A DNA stretch of 64,000 nt from Guyanagaster necrorhizus (GCF_019112545.1 NW_025064888.1:1243620-1307619); one strand, 5' to 3'; shown: positions 30,788-43,454, counted from the stretch's first letter. The notes: generated from the letters alone by a model not told the origin. Numbers and translations are program-made.

Positions 30788-32746
30788 TTATCTCCCTCTT
30801 AAGACTATCATCCTGATGGGTCATTCAAGGGGGTGTTCATAGTTTCAGATGGTGTCATTAGCAGCCATGTGCTGCTCATTTACCTACTGGTTGGATTCAG
30901 GCCCATATCCCTTCCAGCTGACAAGATAGTCAACTGTGATTTGGATCCTGCTACCATGTGTGTGAACCTTGTGGAGTTTGTGGTGGAGAACTTGATCAAC
31001 TTCATAGTGCTCTTCTGAACTGGTTCCAGAGAAGGAGGTCATTCCTGATTTGAGAATGCAGAGGCAGTAAATGGGGTGAGGAGAGTTTTATTGAAAACAG
31101 AATGGACATGCCAGGCATCTATGATATGGAGCCAATATGCAGAGGTGCCCACTTTGGTGAGAATTGGGAAAGGTCCAGTGCATTTATCAGCCAACTTTCA
31201 TTTGGAATGTGAAAGGTGAAGATTGATAGTGTCTAGCTATACTTTATCATTTATAGCATATTTGTGTGTGAGTTGATGATACTTATCATATTGAATCTTT
31301 ATTATGAATGCTGCTTGGCAGTGTATGTTTCAGTGTGGATGTTAGATATTGTAGTGGTGAAGTCAGAGAAGGCAGAGGTCAAGGTATAGAGTTTTTTGGA
31401 CACTGTAATATGGAGGTGTTGACTGTGATTAATAAAAAATAGAGTTTTCCTGATTGCCAAGTGGACTTGGTTATTATGCTGGAATGCTGCCAATGCAAGC
31501 CATTCCATCCTGTCATCCTGTCTATAGTTAATGAACATTCAGAGATATTTCTCTATCTTCTGATTGACTTGCTCTATCTGTCTATCAGTCTGAGGATGAT
31601 ATGCCATGGAAGCATTGCTTCAGATGTTTAAAAGTCAATACAGATTATTCAGAAACTTGGATATGAATTGTGGGCTATAAGTCCAGTAGGCTGGTGATCA
31701 TGTCAACTGAGATATGCATCTAGTTTCTTGAGTACTTCATTAGGATGAAGTGGGGTGGCCTGAGGTTGGATTGATGACTTTGTTCATTGGCAGGTCTTGT
31801 ATTCCTTGATGTATCTTTCAATGTCTTGCCCTATCTTTGGCCACCAATATTCCCATAGTATCAATTCCTTAGTCTTTGCAATCTCTGGATGACTGGCAGT
31901 GACATGATTGTGGTATACAGTGATTAACTCTTCTCAGAGATGACAATCCTGAGGGATATAGATCCAACCATTGTAATAGATGAGGTTACTGACCTTTGTC
32001 ATCTCTTGTTTATAATTGATTGAGAGTGTGATGCATTGGTCTCATAGTTTAGTTTTTTTCATTATGCTCTTGATCCATTCATGAATCTCTTCCTCTGTTG
32101 GCATTATCATAGTCCAGAAGTGTTCAGGCCTCAATAATGTCACTCTGTTGTTATCTTTACCCCTCTGATCATAGTCTGCTCATCAACTCAGCAAATTGAC
32201 CTTCTTGTTAGCTATTTCTGCTTTATGATATAGCATATACTGATACTCTGAAAGTTCAGTGATTCAGCATGTCTGCCTTCAGTTCAGCTTCTGGGGTGAT
32301 TGAAAATATCAAAGATTTTAGTGATCTATCCAAATTTTGAAGGTTTGAGTTGCTCCTATTAGATAGTGTCACCATTCTATGAGTGTGAGCATGATTGCCA
32401 ATAGTTCTTTTTTATAGATCTTATAGTTGCACTTCATAATGGTGAGTGCCTTAGAGAGGAAAGCAACTGGTCACTATTTCCCTTTCTGTTTCTGAGAGAG
32501 TATGGCACCAATTTCTCCTTTGCTTGCATCAGACTCCACTCAGAATTGTCTCTCTGTTGTTGGAACTGCAAGTATCACATCCTCCTCCAATCATTGTTTT
32601 AGGTCTTTGAATACTGCCTGCTGAGAGGGTCTCCAGATCCAGAGGGCATTGCCTATGAGCTGTGTTATTAGGTGGATGATCTTGCTATAGTCCTGGATAA
32701 ACTGATGATAGAAGTTAGTAAAGATGAGGAATGATTGTAACTCCTT
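30788..32746 (-). pseudogene. Gy4 pol: chromodomain, integrase, RNase H, end of RT
   Basis: On the minus strand the chromodomain is at about 30830-31020, the integrase C-terminal part at 31302-31538 (INYRQDDRMEWLALAAFQHN), the integrase core and zinc region at about 31680-32100, and RNase H at about 32130-32640. The piece ends in the RT connection block KELQS at 32746, where the chimeric insert begins. Confidence 0.75.
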
Positions 32747-32893
32747 TGTTAGACCTAACTGGCATATAACCTAAACACATGATAAACTAGCACTGTATCA
32801 TGTTTGTACAGTCATGCTAGAGTTCACTAAATGTGTTCTGATAGATAAAGTGCTTCAAGGCCAGGGACAGACTAGGCTCAAGAGAAGATAGTG
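32747..32893 (-). repeat. Partial gypsy LTR inside Gy4 RT
   Basis: It begins TGTTAGACCTAACTGGC and follows the Gy4 LTR sequence through GCTCAAGAGAAGATAGTG, where it breaks off and unrelated sequence begins. Confidence 0.7.
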
Positions 32894-34302
32894 TGGTGAT
32901 ATGCAGGATACATGTTCAGCCCTATAATTTGTGAATTCTGCATAACACACTAGAATATGCTAGTAACTGAGGACCATTAGCCAGTAGAGGACTATGGCTG
33001 AGGCTCTGAGCTGATAGTCATGCTAGTCACCAATACTAAGTTCAAAAGAGACTTTGTAAAATAATATGGCCTAAGGATAAAAATCCTAAGTCAGGTTTGA
33101 ACTTAGAAAAGTTCTGTACTACACCTTAAGAAATACTAAGTCCAAGTTGGACTTAGAAATGGTGCCTCAAATGGGGCTAATTCTACATACCACTAAGACA
33201 AGTATATTCTAAGACAGCTAGGGGTAATACCATAGCCAGTTGTGGAGTATTGAGTAAAGACAGCATCATCCAGAAGTAGTAAGAAGAGGGACCCAATGAT
33301 CTGTGGCTAGCACTGTGAGTTTTGACTCAAATGCCTAAGTCCAAATTTCATAGGTATCAGATGACCTAAGAGACTTAGAATTGAGAGGAATAGAGTAGAT
33401 AGGACTGGTTGACCAGGCCTGATCAATCAAGCTACTAAGAATAACTTAGAGGATTAAAACTCTGGATAGACAGAAAGGAGTTAGGTACCCACAGGCACTG
33501 TAGGCTTAAAATAAAGCTGTGCAGTGGCCAGGTGGGTCTGAGCAAGCCCAGGAGAGTCCAGGAGCACTGCCATTCTGGGATAATAGTGTGATTCCGCTTT
33601 AACACAGAAGAAATACTATTTTGAATGCTTTATTTATAGATTCTGTATCTGTTGTTGATGTATAAAAGAAGAGAATGAGGGGAAAATAGCAAGCAAGTGA
33701 CCCACCCCCATGTTCAGGCCTTCTAGCCCACTGTAGCTAGTCCTTGGGACAACGGATTTTGAGTTCTGCTTCGACTTAATGATTTATTTAAGTTGCTTTG
33801 TCACTTAGAGAGGATTGGATTGGAATAATAACTGTATTTTGGGTTTTGGATTAATTTGGGTTCCAAACTATAAGGGTTTCAGCATCAGAATACAAGTTCT
33901 TCAGTTTTGAGGACCACTAGCTAGCCAAGCATGTAGCTAGTCAAGCCTAAGCACTTGATAGACTTAGTATTTGGGTTTCAGAGTTCATTGGGTTTCAGAA
34001 TATTCTAAGTTGATTTGGAATGCAATTTTGCATTGATTCTAAGTGCTAATTATACTTAAACATTGCTATAAACTACTCTCACAAGTATTGCATCTTTGAA
34101 AGCAAGATAGAGTTGAATAACTGTCTTTATTGACTGTTTCTTTGATTTTACTTAAGACTGCAAGAGTGCTTCTATTGTACTTGAAACAACCAACCTCAAC
34201 TGTATTTAGTGATTGTGTATTGAGTGGTTAGATGTTGGTGTTTGAGAGTTCATTCCTCATCTGCCTCGCTTAGTCACTTAGCCATCACCAAGCACATCAC
34301 CA
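32894..34302. repeat. 1.4-kb LTR-like unit with surviving CpG sites
   Basis: The unit starts TGGTGATATG and ends ACATCACCA, so its ends form an inverted repeat TGGTGAT/ATCACCA. It contains a TATA-like TGTATAAAAGAAG near 33660, many short CTAAG/CTTAG repeats (33050-33450), and several CpGs (33597, 33752, 33769, 34266) although its surroundings have none. It encodes no protein. No target duplication was found, and about 90 bp of Gy4 RT are missing at its right end. It may be the solo LTR of another family. Confidence 0.45.
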
Positions 34303-36075
34303 GATGCTTCCTTCACTGATAATCACCCTGAGGTACTCAGTTTCAAGTACTTCAAACTTGCACTTCTCAGCTTTGAGGAGCAACTTGTGCTTCCTCATTA
34401 GTCCCAATACTTGATGGATTAGACATCAATGCTTGTCTTGATCCTTTGACATAATCAAGATGTCATCCAAATAGATCATGACCCTTCTCATGACAATGAG
34501 GTCTTTAAAGATGTCATTCATCATCCATTGGAAGGTTGGGAGTGAATTGGTTAGTCTAAAGAATATAACTGAGCTCAAAGAGTCTGTGGTTAGTTTAAAA
34601 TGCAGCCTTCCATTCATCTCCCTCTTTAATTCACATGTTGTTGTATTCCCACTGAACATTGAGCTTAGATTAATACTGAGTGCTATGCAGCTTGTCCATC
34701 AATTTGGAAATCAGTGAAAAAGAGTAATGGTTTTTGATTGTTATCTTGTTAAGTTTCTGATAGTCTTGGACCAGTTGGAGTTTTCTATACTTCTTTTTAA
34801 TGAAGAAGAAGAATGATGCCATAAAGGATTTTGATGGCCTGATTTGTCCACTGGACAAGTTTTCCTCCAGGAAATTGTCTAGTTTGATCTATTCCAGTGA
34901 ACTGAAATTGTACACCTTGCAATCAAGGTTGGTGCTGGCATTAGGAATGAGTTTGATTGTGTGGTCCCAGAACTTCAGCTCTGGTAGCTCATTGAAGTTT
35001 TCTTTGGCAAACAGGTCATAAAAGTCCTGTGCCCACTCAGATACCAATTTCTCAAATGTTTTAATCTTCTTCTTCTCATTCACTCTTGCTGCCAGATTGT
35101 TGGCATAATATATTCCTCAGATATAGATTGCATAATTCATGTCCATAGCTAATATGGTTTCCCCATCCCCCATCTCTTTGTCCCAGCAGTCCTCCAGGTC
35201 TTTATCAGGCAATTCAAAAGATATTTTGCAACACCAGCATCAAGCAAAGGTGATCCATCCAGTCTTCTAATTGATTAGCAGGTTGTGCTGAATAAGCCAG
35301 TCATGACCCAGGAAGATCTCCTTGGATTTCAGTTCAGTCACAGCCAAGTCAATCTGCTCTGAGTGATCTCTGATCATTAATCAGAGTTCAATAAACTCAG
35401 TAATTGATCTGGTTTGGTTCTTCATTCCATCAGCATTGTATACTGGAATCAGAGCCACAGTGGCTTGAGTGAAAAGATTGTGCTTGGTGATGCAAGCACA
35501 ATTGATGAAGCTTCTAATGCAGCTGCTATCAACTAGGGCTGTAATGGCATGTGTGGAGCAGATGGTTAGAGTCTCAATCTGAGCCTTAATGATGAGATCT
35601 TTCCCAGTAGCCTTTTGCCACCAGATATACTTCTTGAGCTCTCTCAATTTGTCCAGCCATTCCAATGCCTGATTCCTTTCTGCCTTCTTTATTTCTTCAA
35701 TCATCTCATTGATCACTTCTTTGGCTCAAGTCTGATATACCCAATTCTTGAGCACTGCCTTGGCTTCAGCTTCATTCTTGGCATTTTAAATAGCCCACCA
35801 AGCCCACTCAGTATTGAATGGCTTTAGCCAGCCATCAGGGCTCTCTCCCCCTATTCAGTCTGTGGGCAATTGAGCTTTGGGTTTTTGTGATTCTTTTGGT
35901 GTGTTTAAGATGGCAGAATCAGGTATATTTAAATGCACATGTAAATAGATACTTGTCAGCCCCATTTTTTACCTCTTTGATCTTTGTGTCCTTTCCAAGT
36001 TTTTTAAGCCCATTGGCTTCTTTCTGCAATTCAGCTATCTGTGTCTGGATCTCATACATTTATTTCTTCTTTAGG
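34303..36075 (-). pseudogene. Gy4 pol: RT palm and protease
   Basis: The RT block at 34426-34659 ([19 protein letters not shown], then [11 protein letters not shown]) keeps YLDD. The RT N-terminal block (FFIKKKYRKLQLVQDYQKL) is at 34760-34830. The protease near 35525 reads LVDSSCIRSFIN, so the catalytic Gly is Ser. Stops occur throughout. Confidence 0.8.
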
Positions 36076-36660
36076 TAGTTTCAGAACAAGTGACCCCTTT
36101 CTCTGCAATTGAAGCACTTCTCCTTCTTCTTTAGTCTATCAACATCTATAGGCTTCTCTTATCTGGTATAGATTATTCTAGTACCAGTTTTCTGGGCAGA
36201 ATAAGAGGGTATAGAAGTCAAAGAGGATATGTTGGACTTGGCAGAGGTCAGCACATTTGCTTTCCTTTGATGATTGGGCTTTTTGTCATCCTGCTGATAG
36301 TCATTTTCTGCCTTCTATCAGTGTCACTCCTTGTTCATCATAATGATTCACACCTTCCATTCCTTATATTCCTTTAGAATGTTGAAGCTGATGTTGGAAA
36401 TTATTTTAGTGTAGGAGGGGGGAACCCCATTCTTCAGATACTCCACTAGGCATCCATCATCTTCAATATTGTCAATGAGCCTGGCCAGCTTAGCTAGTTG
36501 CTCAAACTCATCAAAGTATTTGCTGGCCATCTGTTCTTTCATCTATAGATCCTTTATCTGTTTCTTGTAGACTTCTTGAACTGTCAGATTGATGAATTTG
36601 TTATGCACCATCTGCTTGAATGTTGGCCAGGATGGCAGCTGATGGTGCTCTCTGATTGTG

Positions 36661-36665
36661 GAATA
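36661..36665. other. Target site duplication GAATA, left copy
   Basis: It lies directly before the solo LTR and is repeated exactly at 37137-37141. Confidence 0.9.
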
Positions 36666-37136
36666 TGTTATAATTTTTCTTTTATTTCTATTTTCTTTTT
36701 ACAATTAACCCCTATTTATGCTTAGTCAGAGTGCCTAACAAGCACTTAGGACCATGGGATGAAGCTTAGTCATCACAACTAGACTAAGTCAGTCATTGTC
36801 TTTTGACATAACAGCATTGCCTGATGATGCACAATCATTCTTTTATATACAGTAGTGACACTCAAGGACAATAGGCACAAAGGCCACAGCAATGTACAAT
36901 AAGTAGTAGTATATTTAGCCAGAATCTGTACAGTATTTAAGATGCTAGCTCTTGCTGATAAACTCTAGCTTCAAGCTAAAGTTTATCTTCATACTATTCT
37001 ACACTTGAGCCAATCCTAAAAGGCCTTGTCTCACACTGACCAGATTGCATATCAAGTGAACTCAGTCAACTGCCTGAAGTGCAAGGCAGCTTCTGTTTAT
37101 CATGTATATCTGCTTATGTGATGCTTGGGTCTAACA
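36666..37136 (+). repeat. Solo LTR in Gy4 gag (471 bp)
   Basis: It runs from TGTTATAATTTTTC to GCTTGGGTCTAACA, flanked by GAATA on both sides. It contains CAGTATTTAAGATGC and CTCTAGCTTCAAGCTAAAG, the promoter and start-site pair. A solo LTR results from recombination between the two LTRs of a full element. Confidence 0.93.
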
Positions 37137-37141
37137 GAATA
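37137..37141. other. Target site duplication GAATA, right copy
   Basis: It is an exact match to 36661-36665. Confidence 0.9.
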
Positions 37142-38257
37142 GAGGTTCTGACTTTTTAAAGTCCATCAGACCTTGGCCTTGTCCTCAAAGTAGGATGTGG
37201 CAAAGGTGACTCAATAGATGTTGGCTGTTAGGTATGCAGAATATACCTCAAAATATTGCTTGCAATCAGTTAAGAAGTAATCAATGTCATCAGAGTGCTC
37301 TTTAAAGGGCCATGACTTTCATAAGAGGTCAGGTTTGCATTGTATAAGGACCAAATCATTGGTGAGTGGTTCCATTAGATTCAGATAGTCATGAAAGAGC
37401 AGGATTTTCTGATGTGACCCAGAAAATGAATGAAGAGATTGGTCATCAGTGATTGGACTCCTGGTGGTTTGGTCTATTGGCTTTCTGATGATTCTCCCAT
37501 TGACAACTGTGAACCTCTGTTTGGTGGCCTTAGAATCATCTCCTTCAGCCTGATCACTAGGTCCAGCTTTATCAGCAGAAGGTTGTCCTTCTATCAGCCA
37601 GCTTCCTTTCAGCTTCCAGGAGTATCTGGTCAGATTTTCAGCATATAAGATTTGTGGTTGCCAGTGGCATGTGAAGGCTATGATAGTGGTTCAGATAGTT
37701 GGTGCTGAATAAATAGCCCACTTCAGAGAAACAGATGGCATATTCAGCATCAGTTGGATATTAAACCAGGATTGATAATCCAGAAGATTGGCCAGAGGGT
37801 CTTCAGAATGGGCTCAGTTATAAAGAAAAATGGTCTGTTATATGATGTCATACTGTAAGATGTCAATTTTTTCAGCATTGGTTGCTGCTAAAGATTCTTT
37901 TTCCAGTGGGATCATACTCCATCCTACATCTTGGAGAATTTCTATGACCCTTTTCTGATATATCCTTCTAAATCCTCTTTCTCTTTCCTGCTGTATTTCC
38001 TCTTTCAACAGTTCTTCATCTTCAGGTTCATAAAATCCCTTGGGCCAGTTAAAAGGCACTGTGTCCCAATCATCATCCCCCTTGCTGTCCTTGCTGTCCT
38101 CTTCAGGTGAGTCATCAGGCAGATCAAAGATAGATGGTGCCTGGGGTTTCACTGTCATGGGTGAGCAGTTCTTGGATGCTGGATCTGCAGTGAGCAGAAG
38201 GAGCAAGTTGAAGGAGGATTTTTTCACTGGACTTGCCTCTGCTTCTGCTGCCTCCAC

Positions 38258-39404
38258 TCCTGTGTGATACTCTTAGAGCTGGTCAGTATTTTGCTTATTG
38301 AGGAATACTCCAGCAATTCTGCCTTAGATGAGTCATCAGATGATTATTTCAGAGACATGAGCCAGAGATGGAGGGTGGATTCCATAGGCAGATAAAGATG
38401 TGTCAAGAGTTTGGGGAAAGGAAATTGCTGTGAGAAAAGGGTAAGATTTAGTTCTGAACCAACTTGGCTCTCAGAAAGGGCTTTAGGACTCACTATGGTA
38501 CTCATATCACTTATAGTAGTTCCTCCTTTGCTGTTGTCTGTCTTCTTCTTCATACTGTTCTTGCTGATAGACTTCTTCATCACTGTGCCAGACCTCAGAC
38601 TCCAACCAGATTCTGGATGGCTGGATTCTGTGGGTCCTTGCAACATCTCAGTCAAAATCCATGATGTCCTGCCTGTAGTAGGTGAGAGGGTCACCAGAGA
38701 TCCTGCTCTTTCTTCCTGATATACTTGGTTCCAGCTGTCAGAGTCAAGGTTGCTATTGTGAGTTGCCTGGCTAAGGTCAGGGCTTGAGTTCCTTGGGCTT
38801 CTGTTTTCAGGTGTCACATAGAGAGAGTCTTAGGCTGAAGCTATCCTAAGAGCATTAAGAGAGTCTCAAGCACAGTTTCCAATTCTGTGCTCTGAAAGGG
38901 CAGTGGAAGAGATGGAAGATGATTCTGCACTAAAGAAGTCATCAGGGAGGTTCTCATTCTCATGGTCTGAGACCAGAGAGAAGTTCAGCAGGTCATGACA
39001 GAGGATGTGTCAGTGGTATTATCAGTGATATCTGTGCTCTTTTTGTTCCATCAGAAGAACTTTCAGATCTATGATCCCAGGGATGGCTTCTGATACAGTT
39101 TCTTGCATGGGCTCATTGGTTGCTTGGACAGGCTCAGAAGAGAGGTCATGAGGGGGGAGGATGGATGTGACATTTTAGGTTCAGTGGTAAATTGTTCAGA
39201 GGCCATGGTAATACCTGATTATCCAGATAGTGATAGACTGGTTTCTTTGGCAAAGATATATAATAATAAAAAGCCTGAGCAGAGTGCTAATAATAGTGCT
39301 CAGGAGCTTGAAATAATTGACTGTGAGATTGCAGGTTGATAGCATTTAGTTTTCTTTGCTCTTAGTGTGCATAAGAAAAGAAAAGCAGGCAGCTTTGAGG
39401 TAAC
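38258..39404 (-). pseudogene. Gy4 upstream ORF and primer-binding site
   Basis: On the minus strand the hydrophobic start NYFKLLSTIISTLLRLFIII is at about 39240-39320, matching the other copies. The middle part includes the open stretch at 38344-38817. The primer-binding site is at about 39391-39404 (AGCTTTGAGGTAAC on the plus strand), one or two bases decayed. Confidence 0.6.
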
Positions 39405-39592
39405 TGTTAGATCTAACTGGTATGTGACCAGAACACATGATAAACTAGTGCTATATTATGTTCATACAGTCACACTAGAGTCTGCTTAATGTGTTCTGAT
39501 AGGTAAAGTGCTTCAAGGCTAGAGACAGGCTAGGCTCAAGAAAAGATAGTGTGAGATAAACTTATAGCTTGAAGCTGGACTACTACAGCAAG
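39405..39592 (-). repeat. Gy4 5' LTR, left part
   Basis: It begins TGTTAGATCTAACTGGT and is cut after ACTACAGCAAG by Co1. It continues at 43460. Confidence 0.9.
39588..39592. other. Target site duplication GCAAG, left copy (Co1)
   Basis: It is repeated exactly at 43455-43459 on the other side of Co1. Confidence 0.92.
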
Positions 39593-39740
39593 TGTTGCAG
39601 GATGACACAAGTATCTGATGTCACCTTTATATAAGCATAGACAGTTTTGTCCTGAATTGACAGTCAACTGCCTTTAAGCAATTGACCATTATACTCAGCC
39701 TGGCCATTATTCACTGCACAAAAATAATCTACCTGCAACA
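39593..39740 (+). repeat. Co1 5' LTR (148 bp)
   Basis: It runs from TGTTGCAGGATGACACAAG to CTACCTGCAACA. AGTTATGGGCTC follows at 39741 in the position of the primer-binding site. Confidence 0.92.
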
Positions 39741-39869
39741 AGTTATGGGCTCTGCATTTTAAGGCCTATTTCAAGTTTTTTTTTTTTTTTCATCTTTACA
39801 TCCTGCTTGTGCCCTGCTATCTCTCCATCAGTCACTTCACTACTGAAACAATATCATTACATACATCAT

Positions 39870-40130
39870 GCCATCCTTTAACACAATCAAAAAGGGCTTC
39901 AACAATCTAAATGGCTCCAATTATGGTGAGTGGAAAGAAAACATGTCAGCTCTACTCAAAACTCACCATGAGTCTCTTATCACCCTATCATCTCACATGA
40001 GAAAAGGGATTCAAGATCTCAATCACTGGATCAGATGTCACTTTTAGCCAGGGTGAAAAGATTTGATTCACTGCAACTGTAAATGAGAGCAATATTGGCT
40101 ATGTCAATGCTATCATATATTCATTCTCAA
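39870..40130 (+). pseudogene. Co1 gag, N-terminal remnant
   Basis: FNTIKKGFNNLNGSNYGEWK and the following NMSALLK match the Co3 gag. The frame then fails, and most of gag and the protease are not readable. Confidence 0.65.
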
Positions 40131-40199
40131 AATCAGCCACTATCATTGCAAACTCAAGCTCCACAAGTATCTGCTAGATGAACAATACACTTTGGCATA

Positions 40200-40960
40200 G
40201 ATGTTGCTGTCATCAAAATATGGACATTATATGATACATGCATACAAAGCAGCTAGTAACTGGAATGAAGCAAGAGTCAGGTCTTCCAACTGATTCTATC
40301 TGCACACTATGCCTCACTGGCAAACAGCATCATCACAATGTTCCTCATGGCCCCTCAGAGTGAAAGAAACATCTTCTTGAGTGAGTATATAGTGATATCA
40401 AAGGTCCAATACCTGTCACAACTCCAGAGAGCTATCACTATTAGATAACATTCATCTGCAGTGTATCTGACACTTGAGCTGTCATATCTCTGAAGTATAA
40501 AAGTGATGCCTTTAATGCCTTCAAGCAGTTCAAAGCATATGCAGAGAATACCCATCCAGGACTCAAAATCATCAAGTTTCAGGAAGACAAAGATGGTGAA
40601 TATATAGGAAAGAAATTTACTGACTTCTGTGCTGAGCATAGAATCAAAAGATGACACATTGAACCCAATGAACCATACCAGAATAGCACAGCAGAATGAG
40701 CCAACTGCACAATTGCAGAGGCCATCACTATCATGCTAAATGAGTCACATCTCCCACCATCATTTTGAAACCTTGCTCTCTGAGTATTCATCCATATCTG
40801 AAATCACATCTCCACAGATCCTCTTCAAACACTACACCTTTCACAGAATAAGACCCAAATCATCAAAAACCAGATATATCTCACTTTCATGTGTTTGAAT
40901 ACCTTGCATATGTGCTAGTATGAAGAAAAAGATGTTGAGCATTAGAGTCACATATCCAAA
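40200..40960 (+). pseudogene. Co1 integrase
   Basis: Readable blocks are VYSDIKGPIPV (first catalytic Asp, about 40380), FQEDKDGEYIGKKFTDFC (second Asp region, 40578) and PYQNSTAE (catalytic Glu, 40675), in copia spacing. An intact integrase would insert the cDNA. Several stops interrupt it. Confidence 0.8.
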
Positions 40961-40999
40961 AATGTATCTTTGTTGGGTATTCAGAGAGAGTAAAAGGTT

Positions 41000-43230
41000 G
41001 GCTATTCTGAAACTCTTCTATACAGTGGTTCATCATCTCCAGTCATGCTGTATTCAATGAGTGTGTATTTTCTAGAAACTACAGAAATATTATAAATCCT
41101 CTTGGTGATGATACATCTTCCACAAACAGACATAACAGCATAGATACTGCTATACCTGATGTGATAATGCCTCATCAAGAGGGAGAGGACATACCTACTG
41201 ATAAGCCATCTCTGCTATCTGAACAACTCTCATCATCACCATTCTTGCCATCTAAGTCAGCTCCATCCACTCTATCAGATATGCAAACATCTCCAGAATC
41301 ACCTCTTACTCCACTATTAAGTCTTCTGACATCTCCTACACCCTCTTCACCACTCTCATGTCCTCAGACACACTTTGAGCAACAATATGACTCCAAAGGC
41401 CTTATAATTCCATCTCCAAACATTGAATATGGTTTTCACCATAAACATTCTGGCACCAATGTGATGAACTCACCAGACTCAGATGAATCTGTTTCTGATC
41501 CCATTGATGAAACCACTGCTGAGCCAGAGCTTACTGAGACAGATATTGTCACAGGAATAACTTTTGTATTGCATGATGACAACTATATCACATATACAGA
41601 AGCTCTTGAGCTTGCATTTCAGACAGCAGTGGAGATGGCAAACCAAGCATCTGCATCCAATGATGAGCCAAAGACACCTGCAGAGGTGATGACTCAGCCA
41701 GGAGAGGAAAGTGAAAAATAGTATGGGGCAGCTCAGCAGGAATTGAATGCACTACAGGAAAGTGGCACCTTTGAGCTTGTAAAGCTTCCTCCAGAGCAAA
41801 AGGCTATAGGTGGAAAATAGGTCTTCAAAGTGAAGTGTAATTTTGATAGATCAATTGAATGCTACAAGGCATGCTATGTTGCAAAAGGGTACTCACAGTG
41901 GCCAGATTTTGATTACACTGAAACCTTCTCTCCTACTCCAAAATAGGCAGCCATCCAAACAGTCCTCACTCTTGCTACACTTGAGGATCTGGAACTCTGG
42001 AGTGTGGACATCTCATCAGTGTTTTTGAATGGTGATCTGAAAGAGGAGGTATATCTTCAATAATCAGAGGGATTCAAGATAAAGGATAAGAGCTGAGTGC
42101 TTCATCTCTTCAAGTCCATCTATAGACTGAATCAGACTGAGCATGAATGGCACAAAAAGCTTCATAGTGCTATGACCAAGATGAGCTTTGATAGAGTACA
42201 CTGTAAACACAGCATATAAGTGTACAAGAGAGATGATGCTCTGATTATCATCTCTATGTTTGTTGATGATATAACAATTGCTACAAAGTCCATGGAGTCT
42301 GCATGATATGTTGTCAATGATCTCAAAAAGCACTTCAAACTTCATGATCTAGGTTCAACTTCATTCCTCCTTGGTGTTGAAATACACAGAGACTATCTAA
42401 ACTGAACACTCACACTCTCTCAACCACAGTACATCCAAAAAATCCTAGAACATACCAGAATGTCTGACTGTAACAGTGTTAGTACTTCTCTTGATCCACA
42501 CACTAAGCTATCCAGCTCAATGTCCCCTGCTACTCCAGAGAAATAGGAAACCATGTGGCACATCTCATATCTCCAGATTCTTGACTCTGTAGCATACTTG
42601 GCCATCACCACTCATTCTGACATAGCTTTTGCAGTCAGCATCCTATTATAATTCAGCAAAAACCCTGAATTGAGGCATTGAGAGGCTCTGAAACATCTTC
42701 TCAGATATATAAGGGAGACAATCAACCTAAAATTAACATATTCATCTGATGCTACAAACCCAGGGCTGTTCAAAACATACACAGATGCAGATCATGATGG
42801 AAACCCAGACAATGGGCACTTGACCTCAGAATATGTTGTCAAGATGGGCACAGATGCAGTCAGCTGAATGAGCTGGCTACAATCTATAGTAACTTTATTG
42901 ACCATAGAGGCTGAATATATGGCTGCCATCTCTGCTGGACAGGAAATTCTGTGGCTGTAAAATCTGTTCACAGAATTTAGTTTCTATTATCTGTCACCAT
43001 CCTCACTGCTGATTGACAGCCAGTCTGCTCTCTCTGTTGCTTGCAATCCTGACCATTATAGTCATGTCAAACATCTCAACCTCTGCTTCTACTGGTTACA
43101 AGATGAGGTTGAGCAGAGGCACATATATATTGAACATCTTTGCACAGAAGACATGCCTGCTGACATCTTCACAAAAGCCTTAGGGAAGAAGATGACTCAC
43201 ATGATCAGGCTGTTGGGTCTTGAACTCTGA
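41000..43230 (+). pseudogene. Co1 hinge, reverse transcriptase and RNase H
   Basis: An open Ser/Pro-rich hinge (41161-41720) links integrase to RT. RT blocks are ELVKLPPEQKAIGGK, VAKGYSQWPDFDYTETFSP and MFVDDITIA (42250; the copia version of the YxDD site, with FVDD here). RNase H has TYTDADHDGN, TIEAEYMAAISAGQEILWL and ADIFTKAL at its end (43160-43180). The frame is nearly continuous, broken by TAG, TGA and TAA in place of Trp, Gln and Arg codons. Confidence 0.88.
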
Positions 43231-43252
43231 GAAGTATTATGTCAAGGGGGAG

Positions 43253-43454
43253 TGTTGCAGGATGACATAAGTACCTGATATCAACCTTATATAAGCATAG
43301 ACAGTTTTGTCCTGGATTGATGGTCAACTGCCTTTAAGCAATTGACCATCATACTCAGGTAAGTAGTAGTCACATGTATCTCTGCCTTTAAGCAATTGAC
43401 TGTTGTACTCAGCCTGGCCATTATTCACTGTGCAAAAATAACCTGTCTGCAACA
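43253..43454 (+). repeat. Co1 3' LTR (202 bp, with internal duplication)
   Basis: It follows the polypurine tract AAGGGGGAG. It is 54 bp longer than the 5' LTR because GCCTTTAAGCAATTGAC with its flanks is present twice (43330-43360 and 43383-43413), separated by unique bases. Confidence 0.9.

Larger units (their letters stand above)
36076..38257 (-). pseudogene. Gy4 gag, interrupted by a solo LTR
   Basis: The knuckle near 36095 reads CFNCRERGHLF and then a stop, and its last Cys is lost. The capsid block YFDEFEQLAKLARL is at 36480-36530. The capsid continues across the solo LTR at 36666-37136 and ends near 37400. The acidic N-terminal domain (FDLPDDSPEEDSKDSKGDDD) is at 38060-38130 with the helical block after it, and the ORF for that part starts at 38257. 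Confidence 0.75.
39593..43454 (+). mobile_element. Co1: Ty1/copia element inserted in the Gy4 LTR
   Basis: It is bounded by TGTTGCAGG...CTGCAACA LTRs and a perfect 5-bp duplication. The order is gag, integrase, RT, RNase H, with integrase before RT as in copia. At 3.9 kb it is somewhat short; protease and most of gag are missing or unreadable. It is CpG-free, with many stops. Confidence 0.93.

Noticed and set aside
39770..39795. Poly-T run as a poly(A) tail of a LINE or retrocopy
   Set aside because: It lies inside Co1 just after the 5' LTR and is a simple homopolymer expansion; no LINE coding sequence is near.
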